Shown: piece by piece, positions 31,277 to 40,500 of the stretch
Numbering within the stretch: position 1 is the stretch's first letter
Layout of the letters: each line of letters starts with the position of its first letter
Assembly (NCBI RefSeq): GCF_030285625.1
Contig: NZ_CP127294.1
Coordinates: 4,746,501 to 4,810,500 of the forward strand
Length of the DNA stretch: 64,000 nt
Source of the DNA: Amycolatopsis sp. 2-15
GTDB lineage: Bacteria > Actinomycetota > Actinomycetes > Mycobacteriales > Pseudonocardiaceae
Reading direction: 5' to 3'
Made by a program: the position numbers and the translations under genes
Notes under the pieces: model-generated
What the model was told of the DNA's origin: nothing
Database searches by the model: none
What the model saw: the letters and a program-made list of their open reading frames with translations, nothing else

Positions 31277-31783
31277 TCAATGCAGGTGAACCAGAACCAG
31301 GTTCTTCAACAGGATCATGACGACGCCGAGCAGCCCCGCCGCGCAGGTCGTCCCGATCAGCGCCGCGCCACGCAGCCGGGCCACCCGCGCCGCCGACCAC
31401 GCGTGGTAGGTCAGGACCACCACGGCCACCGCCAGCCCGGTGTTCGCCGCGGCGGCGGGAGAGGCGCCGGCGAGCCGGGCCAGCAGCAGCGCGGCGATCG
31501 GGCCGAACGAGGCCGTCACCATGGGCCACGTGGCCCGCAGCTCCGCGGCGATCCGCGCCCGGCTCGGCAGTCTGCCGTCCTCGACTTCCTCGCCCAGCAG
31601 TTCCGCGTATTCCTCCGCCGTCCAGTAGATCAGCAGCGTGGCCACGACCGCGATCGCCAGTGACAGGGTGGAGAGCTGTCCGCCCACGGCGGTCAGGATG
31701 GCGGCGGTGACGATCACCCCGTAGATGCCGGCCGCGCGGCGCCGTCCGGCCCTTCGGTCGCCCACCTGCTCGACCACGCTCAC
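31277..31783 (-). CDS. Integral membrane protein, unknown function
   Basis: 168 residues with about four hydrophobic segments: GIYGVIVTAAILTAVGG, LAIAVVATLLIYWTAEEYAE, VTASFGPIAALLLARLAGAS and NTGLAVAVVVLTYHAW, plus a C-terminal one. The charged WTAEEYAELLGEEVEDG loop recalls a common actinobacterial four-helix family without an assigned role. It converges with the TetR gene and has a GGAGGTGAGC ahead of the ATG. Confidence 0.75.
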   Translation of the reverse strand: MSVVEQVGDRRAGRRRAAGIYGVIVTAAILTAVGGQLSTLSLAIAVVATLLIYWTAEEYAELLGEEVEDGRLPSRARIAAELRATWPMVTASFGPIAALLLARLAGASPAAAANTGLAVAVVVLTYHAWSAARVARLRGAALIGTTCAAGLLGVVMILLKNLVLVHLH

Positions 31784-31892
31784 CTCCGTCTGCTCCTGGC
31801 GGAACCCGTCCTAGCCGGTCATCCGGTCGCCGCCAAGGGGAGGGGCGGCCCCGCCGGTCTCGGCCTGCCGGCGGGGCCTGGCCGGCCCGCGC

Positions 31893-32300
31893 TCACCGAG
31901 CGAGTGCCTTGGCCTTCAGGGACTCGTACTCCTCCGCGTTGATGGCGCCGGTGTCGAGGAGCTTCTTCGCCTCGGCGATCTGGCCGGCGGCGCCCTTGTC
32001 GCCGTCGCCGGAGACCGAGCGGACGTAGTCGTCGAACTGCTTCTGGTTGCTCGCCGCCTCGGATTGACGGCGTTCGCCCATGTGCTTGCCCTGCGCGATG
32101 AGGTAGATCAGCACACCGATGAAGGGCAGCACCAGGACCAGCACGGTCCAGCCGGCTTTGCCCCAGCCGGAGACGTCCGAGCGGTGGAAGAGGTCGCCGA
32201 AGATCACGATGAGCATCCAGAACCAGACCACCCAGCCGAAGAACACCAGCATGGTCCAGATCACGTCCAGGAACGGGTAGTCCGATTGAGCCAGTGCCAT
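31893..32300 (-). CDS. Small membrane protein with PLDc_N-like helices and a SHOCT tail
   Basis: 135 residues. Two membrane helices (DVIWTMLVFFGWVVWFWMLI and GWTVLVLVLPFIGVLIYLI), a charged linker, then a C-terminal SHOCT motif (QIAEAKKLLDTGAINAEEYE, SLKAKALA). Such proteins are common and probably act in oligomerisation or membrane anchoring; function unknown. ATG 32300 is preceded by GGAGGCGTG. Confidence 0.82.
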   Translation of the reverse strand: MALAQSDYPFLDVIWTMLVFFGWVVWFWMLIVIFGDLFHRSDVSGWGKAGWTVLVLVLPFIGVLIYLIAQGKHMGERRQSEAASNQKQFDDYVRSVSGDGDKGAAGQIAEAKKLLDTGAINAEEYESLKAKALAR

Positions 32301-32340
32301 CACGCCTCCGATGCTCGACACCCGCACGACCGGGAGATCC

Positions 32341-32353
32341 GTCCACAACGGAC
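32341..32353. repeat. Mini-hairpin variant GTCC-N5-GGAC
   Basis: Shorter-arm relative of the copies at 10830, 31245 and 40656, in the promoter region of the SHOCT protein gene. Confidence 0.35.
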
Positions 32354-32486
32354 CGAAAGCCAGGGGTGAGTGGCTCCCGGCCGTGTCCCCCGGTGGCAGC
32401 GTTCCCAGCGACCGCCCTGCGCGGCATCACCCGGCGGAGGTGAATTCCGGCGCCGGGATCGGTTCCCCGGCGCCGCGGGACGGAGC

Positions 32487-32933
32487 TCACCGCACCGGCC
32501 GGCCGGCGCGAACCGCCGCACCGGCGACGCCGGACAGCGTGCTCGTGATCACGAGACCGATGAGGAGGTTCCCGGCGGCCGTCGCGAACCGGGCACCGCG
32601 GTCCGCGTCGAGGCCCAGGGGGATGACGACGGCGATCGCCGTGACGAGCAACATGATCGAGACGAAAAACGACTTCGCGCGTGGCGTGCTGATCAAGAGC
32701 AGGTGGAGCAGTCCGGTGGCCGCGAGGGCGACGAGGGCGGCGCCCACGGCGTAGGCCACCGTGCCGACCCCGCCCCACGCACCCTCGCCTTCCGGGGCCA
32801 GCACGGGCACGTCGAACAGGCCGCGCGCGATGAGCACCACCACGATGGCGGCCAGAGCCGCGACCAGCGCCGTCGCGCCGCCACCGGCCCACAGCTTCCC
32901 CGCGACGACCCGGGGCTTCGTGTCTCCGGTCAT
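32487..32933 (-). CDS. DUF6069-type membrane protein
   Basis: 148 residues, four membrane segments: GATALVAALAAIVVVLIARG, VAYAVGAALVALAATGLLHL, FFVSIMLLVTAIAVVIPLG and NLLIGLVITSTLSGVAGAA. A loop reads DVPVLAPEGEGAWGGVG between the first two. This is the pattern of the actinobacterial DUF6069 family, of unknown role. ATG at 32933 is chosen over an upstream in-frame ATG that would add an arginine-rich tail. Confidence 0.78.
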   Translation of the reverse strand: MTGDTKPRVVAGKLWAGGGATALVAALAAIVVVLIARGLFDVPVLAPEGEGAWGGVGTVAYAVGAALVALAATGLLHLLLISTPRAKSFFVSIMLLVTAIAVVIPLGLDADRGARFATAAGNLLIGLVITSTLSGVAGAAVRAGRPVR

Positions 32934-33089
32934 GGGCGCTCCGCGGTCTCGCGCCCGCCCCCGGGCGATCGCCGTCACCGAAACACATCCGGGGGCCGCT
33001 GTGCTCCTCCGATTCGGGTGAGGCGATGCTCGCGTGCCGTGACGATGGTGCCCGACCGCGCAAGCACGTCCACAGTGGATGGATCGCCC

Positions 33090-33650
33090 TCAGCGAGCCG
33101 GGTCCACCAGCTGCCGGACGGTGTCGGTGACGACCCGGCGACGTTCGGGTTCCGGGACGAGGCCGCGGACGTCTTCGCCCTGGTTCTGCCACATGTTCGC
33201 GATGGTCAGCACCAGGGCGAGCAGCTCGCCGGCTGTCCGCTGACCGGTCACGGTGCCGCGGCGCTGCGCGTCCTCGACCGCCGCGGTCTTGTCGGCCATG
33301 GACTTCGCGACGACGGGCCGGACGCTGCCGCGCTCGAGCTGGTACCAGGTGACGAAGCGCATCACGTCCGGGTGCCGCAGGCCCGCGTCGTAGAGCTGTC
33401 CCGCGTATTCGGGCAGGTCGTCCGCGTCGAGGGGGATCCCGGAGACGACCTGCTCGACGATCGCGTCGTAGACCGCTTCGTACAGCCCTTCTTTGCCGTC
33501 GTAGAAGGAATACACGAGCCCGGCGCTGACCTCGGCGCGGGCGGCGATGCGCTCGACGCGGGCGCCGCCGATGCCGTACTCGGCGAACTCGGCGAGCGCG
33601 CCGTCCAGCAGCTGCCGCCGCTTGCTCTCGGGGTCCCGGGTCCGTGCCAT
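33090..33650 (-). CDS. TetR-family regulator of the SDR/esterase operon
   Basis: 186 residues: helix-turn-helix RRQLLDGALAEFAEYGIGGA with VERIAARAEVSAGLVYSFYD, then an alpha-helical ligand domain ending VVTDTVRQLVDPAR. The N-terminus MARTRDPESKRRQ is typical of repressors of small esterase or oxidoreductase operons. A palindrome (33662-33675) sits 12 bases upstream of its ATG, and two more copies lie in front of the SDR gene at 36 kb. The three genes thus form an autoregulated unit, all on the minus strand. Confidence 0.9.
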   Translation of the reverse strand: MARTRDPESKRRQLLDGALAEFAEYGIGGARVERIAARAEVSAGLVYSFYDGKEGLYEAVYDAIVEQVVSGIPLDADDLPEYAGQLYDAGLRHPDVMRFVTWYQLERGSVRPVVAKSMADKTAAVEDAQRRGTVTGQRTAGELLALVLTIANMWQNQGEDVRGLVPEPERRRVVTDTVRQLVDPAR

Positions 33651-33654
33651 GCCG

Positions 33655-35043
33655 TCATCCTAATGAATGTTCATTCGTGCTGAGCTGCCGCAGCAGGCCG
33701 AGCATGTCCTCGCCGAACCACGCCTCGGCGATCTTGCCCGCCCGCACGGTGTAGATGCCGATGCCGGACCACGCGGCGTGCCGGCCGGTGGCGGCGACCC
33801 CGAGGAACGGCCCGGTGTGGGTGCCGCTGTTGGTGAACCGGAGCACGACCGTGTCGCCGTCGACGAGGGTGTCGTGCACGGTCAGGTGCATGCCGCTGAA
33901 GGCGCCGCCGACCGCGGCGCGCAGGGCCGCCTGGTAGGCCTCGAGGCCGTGGAGGTCGCCGCCGCTGCCGGCGTGCCAGGCGAGGTCGTCGTGCGAGAGC
34001 TCGTCGACGACGTCGAGGTCGCCGCCGTTGATGACCTCGGCGACGAACCGGTGCACGACTGCCGCGGGGCCGGGCGCGGTGCGCGGTGGGTCGAGGAGGT
34101 CGTTGATCCACGCGATGGCGCTGTCGAGGGCGACGTCGCCGAGCGGGGTGGCCATGTTGGTGAACGCGTGCGGGGCTTCGGGCCAGATCTCCAGCCGCGC
34201 GTCGCGGCCGGCGAGCCGCAGGCGGGCGGCGAGCAGAATCGCGTCGTCGCGCAGCGGGTCGAGGTCGCCGACGGTCAGCAGGGCGGGCGGGAAGCCGGTG
34301 AGGTCGGCCAGCGCCGGGGACAGCCGCGAGTCGCGCCGTTGCGCCGGCGTGTGGCCGGGGAGGGCGAGGTCGGGCAGGCCGTCGATCCAGGACCGGGTGA
34401 GCACGAGGCTGTTTTCGGTGGCCGCGGCGGCGCTGGGGGACAGGCCCAGGTCGTAGATGCCGCAGTCGAGGTACGCGCCGGCGAACGCGCCGAACGCGGG
34501 GTCGCCGGCGTCACGCAGGGCCAGCAGCGTCGCGGCGGCGAGGTGCGCGCCGGCGGAGATGCCGCCGATCAGCAGCCGGCCGGTGCCGAACTCCGCGACC
34601 GCGTGCCGGGCGAGCCAGCGGGCGACGGCGACGGTCTGCTCGATCTGCTCTCCGACGGTGGCCTCGGGCGCCAGCCGGTACTCCGGGCTGACCACGACCG
34701 TGCCGGTGGCGCGGGCGAGGCGGTCGTTGACGAGATCGTCGTCCTCCGGTGCTCCGCCGGCCCAGCCGCCGCCGTGGATGCGGTAGAGGACCGCGCGCGG
34801 CTCGGGCGGCGTGAACACGCGCAGCCGCAGGGGGCCGGTGGGTCCGTCGACGTGGCGTTCGGTCGGGCTCAGGTCCGTCGCCCCGGGGTTGTGGGCGGTA
34901 CCGGCTCGCAGGGCGGCGAGACCTTCGGGGGTCCGGACGTCCGGGTGGGGCATCTTCGCGAGCACGGCGTTCACCTCGCGCTGGGCCTCGAGGAGAGCGG
35001 GGTCGACGGCCTGCAGGCGGAGGTCGAAGGTCGGGTCGGTCAT
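33655..35043 (-). CDS. HSL-type esterase fused to a SnoaL-like domain
   Basis: 462 residues. Residues about 70-320 are an alpha/beta hydrolase of the hormone-sensitive-lipase group: oxyanion motif RIHGGGWAGG, nucleophile elbow GGISAGAHLA, acid in GDLDPLRDD, histidine in EAPHAFTN. Residues about 335-462 form a separate NTF2/SnoaL domain (VVHRFVAEVINGGDLDVVDE, DLAWHAGSGGDLHGLEAYQA, FTNSGTHTGPF). The fusion is unusual; it could hydrolyse an ester and then isomerise or bind the product. The last codons (TNEHSLG) are encoded by the operator of the TetR gene. ATG 35043 follows GAAAGGACCTGATCCC. Confidence 0.88.
   Translation of the reverse strand: MTDPTFDLRLQAVDPALLEAQREVNAVLAKMPHPDVRTPEGLAALRAGTAHNPGATDLSPTERHVDGPTGPLRLRVFTPPEPRAVLYRIHGGGWAGGAPEDDDLVNDRLARATGTVVVSPEYRLAPEATVGEQIEQTVAVARWLARHAVAEFGTGRLLIGGISAGAHLAAATLLALRDAGDPAFGAFAGAYLDCGIYDLGLSPSAAAATENSLVLTRSWIDGLPDLALPGHTPAQRRDSRLSPALADLTGFPPALLTVGDLDPLRDDAILLAARLRLAGRDARLEIWPEAPHAFTNMATPLGDVALDSAIAWINDLLDPPRTAPGPAAVVHRFVAEVINGGDLDVVDELSHDDLAWHAGSGGDLHGLEAYQAALRAAVGGAFSGMHLTVHDTLVDGDTVVLRFTNSGTHTGPFLGVAATGRHAAWSGIGIYTVRAGKIAEAWFGEDMLGLLRQLSTNEHSLG
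33662..33675. promoter_or_regulatory. TetR operator copy 1 (AATGAATGTTCATT)
   Basis: Identical to 36006-36019 and 36054-36067. It overlaps the last codons of the esterase gene and the promoter of tetR (start 33650). Confidence 0.75.
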
Positions 35044-35065
35044 GGGATCAGGTCCTTTCGGGAGG

Positions 35066-35992
35066 TCACAGGGCGAAGGTGACGCCGGTGAGGCGTTCGC
35101 TTTCGGCCCAGAGACGGGCGCCTTCGGCCGGGTCGTCCGCGCCGCGGGGGAGCTTGACCGGCTTCGGGGTGCCGGAGGTCTGGTCACGGCCGGCGGGGCC
35201 GTAGAAGGCGCCGCTGATCACTTCGGGGCTCGTCGCGACGTACAGAGACGGCCACGCCGCGCCCTCCGGGGAGCCCATGGCCACGTTGCGGAGCACCGCG
35301 ATCATCGCCCGGGAGAGCACGCCTTCGGAGTGCCGCTGCAGGTTGGTCACGGCCGAGCCGGGATGCACGGACACCGCGCGCAGGGCCGTACCGGCCAGCC
35401 GCCGGGACAGCTCCTGGGTGAAGACAACGTTGGCGCGCTTGGACTTCGCGTACGCGCTCATCCCGCCGTAACGCCGCAGGCTCATCAGGTCGTCGAGCCG
35501 GCCGGAGCGCCAGGTCGCGGCGATCGCGCTGACGGTGACCACGCGCGCGGCCTCGGCGCGGCGCAGCGCGGGCAGCAGGCCGGCGGTGAGGGCGAAGTGC
35601 CCGAGGTGGTTGGTGCCGACGGTCAGCTCGAACCCGTCCGAGGTCGTGCGCCGCTCCGGCACGTTCATCACGCCGGCGTTGTTGAAGAGCAGGTCGATGG
35701 TCTCGGTGTCCGCGAGCCGCGCGGACGTCTCGGCGATGGAGGCCAGGCAGCCCAGGTCCAGCACGATGGTGTCCAGCCGCGCGGTGGGCTGGTCGGCGCG
35801 CAGGGTGGCGACGGCTTCGTCGAGCTTCTCCTGGCTGCGCCCGGCCAGGAGGACGCGGGCGCCGTGGCGGGTCAGCACGCGGGCGGCCTCCAGGCCGATG
35901 CCGCTGTTGCCGCCGGTCACGAGCGCGACGCGGTCGCGCAGGTCGCCGATCCGGTCGGGGGTCCAGTGGGCCGGAGCGAGGGTGCTGGGCAT
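35066..35992 (-). CDS. SDR-family oxidoreductase (WW-oxidoreductase/retinol-DH-like)
   Basis: 308 residues: cofactor loop VALVTGGNSGIGLEAARVL near residue 25, NNAGVMN near 105, catalytic serine in VVTVSAIAATW, and YAKSKRANVVFTQELSRR carrying the YxxxK pair. The length and the split 'GGMSAYAKSK' region match the light-dependent-protochlorophyllide-like SDR group. It is first in an operon with the esterase fusion (22-base gap), with two TetR operators in its promoter. An upstream in-frame ATG at 36070 lies outside both operators and is rejected. Confidence 0.88.
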   Translation of the reverse strand: MPSTLAPAHWTPDRIGDLRDRVALVTGGNSGIGLEAARVLTRHGARVLLAGRSQEKLDEAVATLRADQPTARLDTIVLDLGCLASIAETSARLADTETIDLLFNNAGVMNVPERRTTSDGFELTVGTNHLGHFALTAGLLPALRRAEAARVVTVSAIAATWRSGRLDDLMSLRRYGGMSAYAKSKRANVVFTQELSRRLAGTALRAVSVHPGSAVTNLQRHSEGVLSRAMIAVLRNVAMGSPEGAAWPSLYVATSPEVISGAFYGPAGRDQTSGTPKPVKLPRGADDPAEGARLWAESERLTGVTFAL

Positions 35993-36005
35993 GGCTACCT
36001 CCACT

Positions 36006-36019
36006 AATGAATGTTCATT
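36006..36019. promoter_or_regulatory. TetR operator copy 2
   Basis: AATGAATGTTCATT, centred about 21 bases upstream of the SDR start codon. Confidence 0.75.
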
Positions 36020-36053
36020 TAATAAGACGATGACACGGGTGCGCCAGGGCGTC

Positions 36054-36067
36054 AATGAATGTTCATT
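36054..36067. promoter_or_regulatory. TetR operator copy 3
   Basis: The same 14-mer, 48 bases from copy 2, which puts the two on nearly the same face of the helix (about 4.6 turns). Confidence 0.75.
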
Positions 36068-36113
36068 CAATAGTGGCGGCGCTCACCGCCGAGGGTTCGT
36101 GCTGCGGCCAGGC

Positions 36114-36707
36114 TTACGAAGCCCGCCCGGTCTTCTTCGGGGTCACGACCGGAGTGTCCCGGTACTTCAGGATTCCCTCGACGCCGAGGCGGAAGGTTTC
36201 GCAGACCGGCGCCGGATCGGTGAGGCAGCCCGCGGCCATGGCGCCGTCCCGCAGCATGACGAAGTGCCTCGCGGCCGGCTCGGGTGCCGTCTCGCCGGCC
36301 TGCGCGAGCAGCTCGGTGACGACCTCCAGGAACCACTGCCGGTGGGTGAGCACGGCCTGGTGCACGGGGTGCTCGGGATCGGGATACTCCGCGACGGCGT
36401 TGAGGAAGGCGCAGCCGCGGAACCCGGGCGTGCGGATGCCGTCGGCGATCGACGCGGCGACCGCGCGCACGGCGTCGGCCCCGGAGGCCTTGCCGGTGCG
36501 GGCGGTCTCGACGTCGGCGCGGATCGCCTGGTCGGCCGCCGTCAGGTACGCCACCAGCAGGTCGTCCTTGCTCGGGAAGTGCCGGTAGAGCGTGGCGCGA
36601 GTGACGCCGGCGGCGGCGATGACCCGGTCGATGCCGACCGAGTGGAGACCCTCCGAATAGAACAGCCGGGTCGCCGAAGTCATCAGCCGGGCTCGTGCTT
36701 CGGACAC
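36114..36707 (-). CDS. TetR-family regulator
   Basis: 197 residues from GTG 36707. HTH: LMTSATRLFYSEGLHSVGID with VIAAAGVTRATLYRHFPSKD. The ligand domain has FRGCAFLNAVAEYPDPEHPV and ends YRDTPVVTPKKTGRAS. The frame is open to an ATG at 36797, but an operator-like repeat lies inside that extension and AGAGGTGG stands 8 bases before the GTG, so the short form is preferred. Divergent from the membrane protein at 36857, its likely target. Confidence 0.85.
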   Translation of the reverse strand: MSEARARLMTSATRLFYSEGLHSVGIDRVIAAAGVTRATLYRHFPSKDDLLVAYLTAADQAIRADVETARTGKASGADAVRAVAASIADGIRTPGFRGCAFLNAVAEYPDPEHPVHQAVLTHRQWFLEVVTELLAQAGETAPEPAARHFVMLRDGAMAAGCLTDPAPVCETFRLGVEGILKYRDTPVVTPKKTGRAS

Positions 36708-36747
36708 TTCGCCGTCCACCTCTCGTCGTTGGCTCCACGGTAGCAGA

Positions 36748-36762
36748 TAGAACGGTCGGTCT
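36748..36762. promoter_or_regulatory. TAGAACGGTCGGTCT repeat
   Basis: Paired with 36805-36819 (TAGAACGATCTGTCT, 13 of 15 identical). Both lie between the TetR gene (start 36707) and the divergent membrane protein and are good TetR operator candidates. Confidence 0.55.
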
Positions 36763-36804
36763 TGACGACGCGGTTTCGCGGCTGCCATAGTCCTCACCGC
36801 GAGA

Positions 36805-36819
36805 TAGAACGATCTGTCT
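36805..36819. promoter_or_regulatory. TAGAACGATCTGTCT repeat
   Basis: Second copy of the element at 36748, 38 bases ahead of the membrane protein's ATG. Confidence 0.55.
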
Positions 36820-36856
36820 ACCTAAGTTGGCGCAGCCCCGTTCGAAGGAGCATTCC

Positions 36857-37423
36857 ATGAGCACCAGCACCGTTCTGGCCCCCGTAGGCATCGCGAAACC
36901 CTTGCGGCGCCTGTACTTCATCCGCTTCGCGTTCACTGTGGTCTGGGCCGCGCTGCTGTTCGTGACCGGGCCGGGCCTCGGTCCGGTCAGCACCACGCTG
37001 CTCGTGCTCTACCCGCTGTTCGACGTCGCCGCGGCCGTCGTCGACGCCCGCTCGGCGAAGGGAAGCAAGCCGGTCGCGGGCCTGTACGTGAACGTGGCGA
37101 TCAGCCTGCTCGCCGCCGTGGGCCTGGCCGTCGCGGCCTCGTCGGGCATCCCCGCGGTCCTCGGCGTGTGGGGCGCGTGGGCGATCGTGGCCGGCCTCGT
37201 GCAGCTCGCCGTCGGCCTCCTCCGCCGCACCCTGGGCGGCCAGTGGCCCGTGATCCTCAGCGGCGGCATCTCCGTCGTGGCCGGCGCTTCGTTCGTGCTG
37301 CAGGCCACAAAGGACAGTGCGTCCCTCGCGACCCTCGCCGGCTACGCCACCCTGGGCGGCATCTTCTTCCTCGTCTCGGCCCTGCGGCTGGGGCGCGCCG
37401 CGAACGGTTCCGACGCCGGCTGA
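36857..37423 (+). CDS. DUF308-like integral membrane protein
   Basis: 188 residues with six hydrophobic segments, e.g. FAFTVVWAALLFVTGPGLG, VSTTLLVLYPLFDVAAAVVD, ISLLAAVGLAVAASSGI and ILSGGISVVAGASFVLQA. GAAGGAG precedes the ATG by 6 bases. Similar small membrane proteins next to TetR genes are often induced by the ligand of the repressor; no transport activity is established. It is divergent from tetR 36114-36707 and followed by nothing obvious until 37530. Confidence 0.8.
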   Translation: MSTSTVLAPVGIAKPLRRLYFIRFAFTVVWAALLFVTGPGLGPVSTTLLVLYPLFDVAAAVVDARSAKGSKPVAGLYVNVAISLLAAVGLAVAASSGIPAVLGVWGAWAIVAGLVQLAVGLLRRTLGGQWPVILSGGISVVAGASFVLQATKDSASLATLAGYATLGGIFFLVSALRLGRAANGSDAG

Positions 37424-37529
37424 GTTGTCCTGAATCGGACGGGTTTGCCGTCCGGCATTGCCCGCCCGCCACCTCGGCAAGCAGAATCGGCGCCGACGTG
37501 ATGACAAGGTTGTCAACGAGGGGGCGGAC

Positions 37530-40500
37530 ATGGCGCTCAGGCGGCGCGCGGTGCTTCAGGGACTCGGCGCGGGCGGGCTTGCGCTGGTGAGCGCGGGCCT
37601 GGTGACCCCGGCGGCGAGGGCCGACGCCGCGGCCCCGGCCCGCCGCGGGGGAGCGCCCGACGACGTCGCCGCGACCTACCTGCGCGTGCTGCTGCGCCAT
37701 ACCCGCTGGGCCGAGCAGCAGTTCGACGCGGCGGCCGGTATCTATCCGGCGAAGGACTTCACGTTCGCCGTGGTGCTGGGCAACGCCGTCCTGCTCACGC
37801 GCGACGGGTACGACGCGGCGGTCACGGGCGTGGAGCGCGAGGTGCTGCACCGGCACACCGTCGACACCATCCGGCATTTCGCGGCGAGCAACGTCATCAC
37901 CGGTGGCACCGAGTGGGGCCGCCGGCTGTTCTTCGACACCACGTTCCAGTCCTACTTCCAGCTGGCCGGCCGGTTGCTGTGGAACGACCTCGACGCCGCC
38001 ACCCGCGCGAATCTCGACGAGATCGCGACCGGGCAGGCCGCCTACACCGCGGCGCTCGGCACGGGCAACGACCCGCTGTCCGGCGACTGGACGCCGAACG
38101 GCCTGGCCGGCGGGCACGTCGGCGACACCAAGCTGGAGGAGATGGGCGTGTACGCCCAGGCTCTCGCCCCGGCAATGGCCTGGGCCGCGAAGGATCCCCG
38201 CGCGGCCCAGTGGCGCGAGTGGTTCGGGCGGTGGAGCCGCAACGAGACCGCGCTGCCCGCCGCGGACCTGGCCAACCCGCGGGTCGTGGACGGCGTACCG
38301 ATCTCGGCCAACACGGCGGAGAACCTCTACGACACCTTCCTGGTGGAGAACCACGGCTCCTTCGGCCCGCATTACCAGGAAGAGCTGTGGCGCACCTCCG
38401 GCCGCAACGCGATGCACTTCCTGCTGGCCGGGCAGCCGCTGCCGGAGGTGCTCACCGCGCAGCCCAACGGCGAGCTGCTGTGGCACACGATGCTGCTGAT
38501 GGCCAGCGACGCGGGTGAGCCGCTCATGCCGATGGTCGCCGACCGCGAGCACCTGTACGGGCGCGACGTCATCCCGCTGGCGTTCCGCGCGCAGGTGCTC
38601 GGCGACCGCTACGCCGCGCGGGCCGAGGCGCAGCTGGCCGAGCGGTTGGAGCCGTACCAGGCGTACGCGCCCGCGGATCGCGTCACGAAGTTCTCGGGCG
38701 AGCCCAAGTACGAGCCGGAGGCGCGCGCGGAGATCGCGATCAGCTACCTGCTGCACGAATGGCGCGCGGACCACGGTGGCCCGGTGCGTCCGGTGAGCCA
38801 GGCGGAGTTCGACGCCCACGCGGTCGGCGTCGCGGACTTCGGTGACGGGCCGGGCCTGCTCGCGCATCGCAGCCCGGCCGCGTGGGCCGCGGCGGTGAGC
38901 AAACCGGGGTTCACGAAGTTCGCGTGGCAGCCGCACCACGACGACTGGCTGTTCACCGTCAGCGGCGCCACGCCGATGTTGCTGCCGTCCACCGCGCTGG
39001 CCGTGCGGGAACGGCACGCCACGACGTGGACGAAGGTCCGCGACGGCTTCGACGCGAGCGCCGCGGTGTGGAAGTTCGACGGAGGCCACGCCGGTTTCGC
39101 GACCCTGCCGACGGGCGCGGCGGTCTACTCCAGCACAGGTCTGGGCGCGGGCGAGGGCGTGATGTCGGTGTACAACCTCGCCATGCCCGGCGTGCCGGGG
39201 CTGACCGGCGAGCGGACCTACCGCACCGCCGAAGGCGCGGTGACCGTCCCCGTCGCGCCGGCACCGCCGTCGGGCGGTGGGCGCACCGACGACGTGACCT
39301 TCCCCGCCGTGACGGCCCGATACGTGCGGATCCTCGGCGTGCAGCCGGATCCGGCGTACGGGTATTCGGTGTGGGCGTTCGAAGTGCGCGCCGGGGCGTC
39401 GGGCCCGGACCTCGCCCGCACGGCCACGGCATCGGCATCCTCGGCTGCACCGGGCAAGGAGGCGAAGTTCGCGAACGACGGCGACGCGACCACGCGCTGG
39501 GCCGTCTCTGTCGCCGACCGCCCGCGCGCCGACAGCTGGCTCGAGCTCGATTTCGGTGCGCCCCAACGGTTCGACCGCGTTCGCGTGGCCTGGGAAGCCG
39601 CTGCCGGACGTCGCTACCGCGTGGAGACCTCCGCTGACGGCACCACGTGGACCGCGGCCGGCACCTACCCGCTGCCCGCGCTCAGCACGACCGGCGGCTG
39701 GCTCGACGTCGACGGCCGCGCCGGGTTCGTCGTGTCCGGCTCACCGCACCCGGCCACCGTCACCGGCGACCGGATCGTGCTGTCCGACGGCGATTCCGCG
39801 CCCCTGCACGTCGAATGCCACCCGGACCCACGCGACCTGGCCGCCACGGCGCGCGCGCCCCGGCCGACGGCGAGTTCCACGGTGCTGCGCGTGTCCGTGC
39901 TCGACGGGCACCTCGTGCTGTTCAACCTCTCCGCCGCGGCGACGTCGGGAACCCTCACCCTGCCCGCCACGGACGGGGCCGTCGCGCTCTACCGGGGCTC
40001 GCAGGTCGTCACCGACACCGGAACGTCTCTGCCGGTGTCGGCGTCACCCGCCGAAGCGCGCATCGAACCAGCGCGCTTCACCGTGCGCGGGGTGGGCCGT
40101 ACCCTGCCCGCCGGCTTGCGTGCCACCGTCGTCGACGCCGCCACCCTCCGGCTGACCGCCGACCGCACCGTGGTCCTTTCCGTGCGGCCGGCGGGCGAAC
40201 CCTGGCGGCCGGTGGTCCTCCCCGCCGGGCACCCGGTGACGGTCACCGCCCGCCGGACCCGCCCGTACCCCTTGCCGGACTTGGCTTTGGGCGCGACCAC
40301 CTTCCCGGCCGAACCCCTTCCGCCAGGCATGACCACCCCGACCTCCGCCGTCGACGACGACCCGCGCACCTCCTGGCGCCCGGGCCCGAACGGCCGCCTC
40401 GTCCTCGACCTCGGCGCGCTCCACACCCTCTCCACCGCCGAACTCGCCTGGACCGGCGGCCGCCTGCCCACCTTCACGATCGAAACGAGCGTCGACGGCC

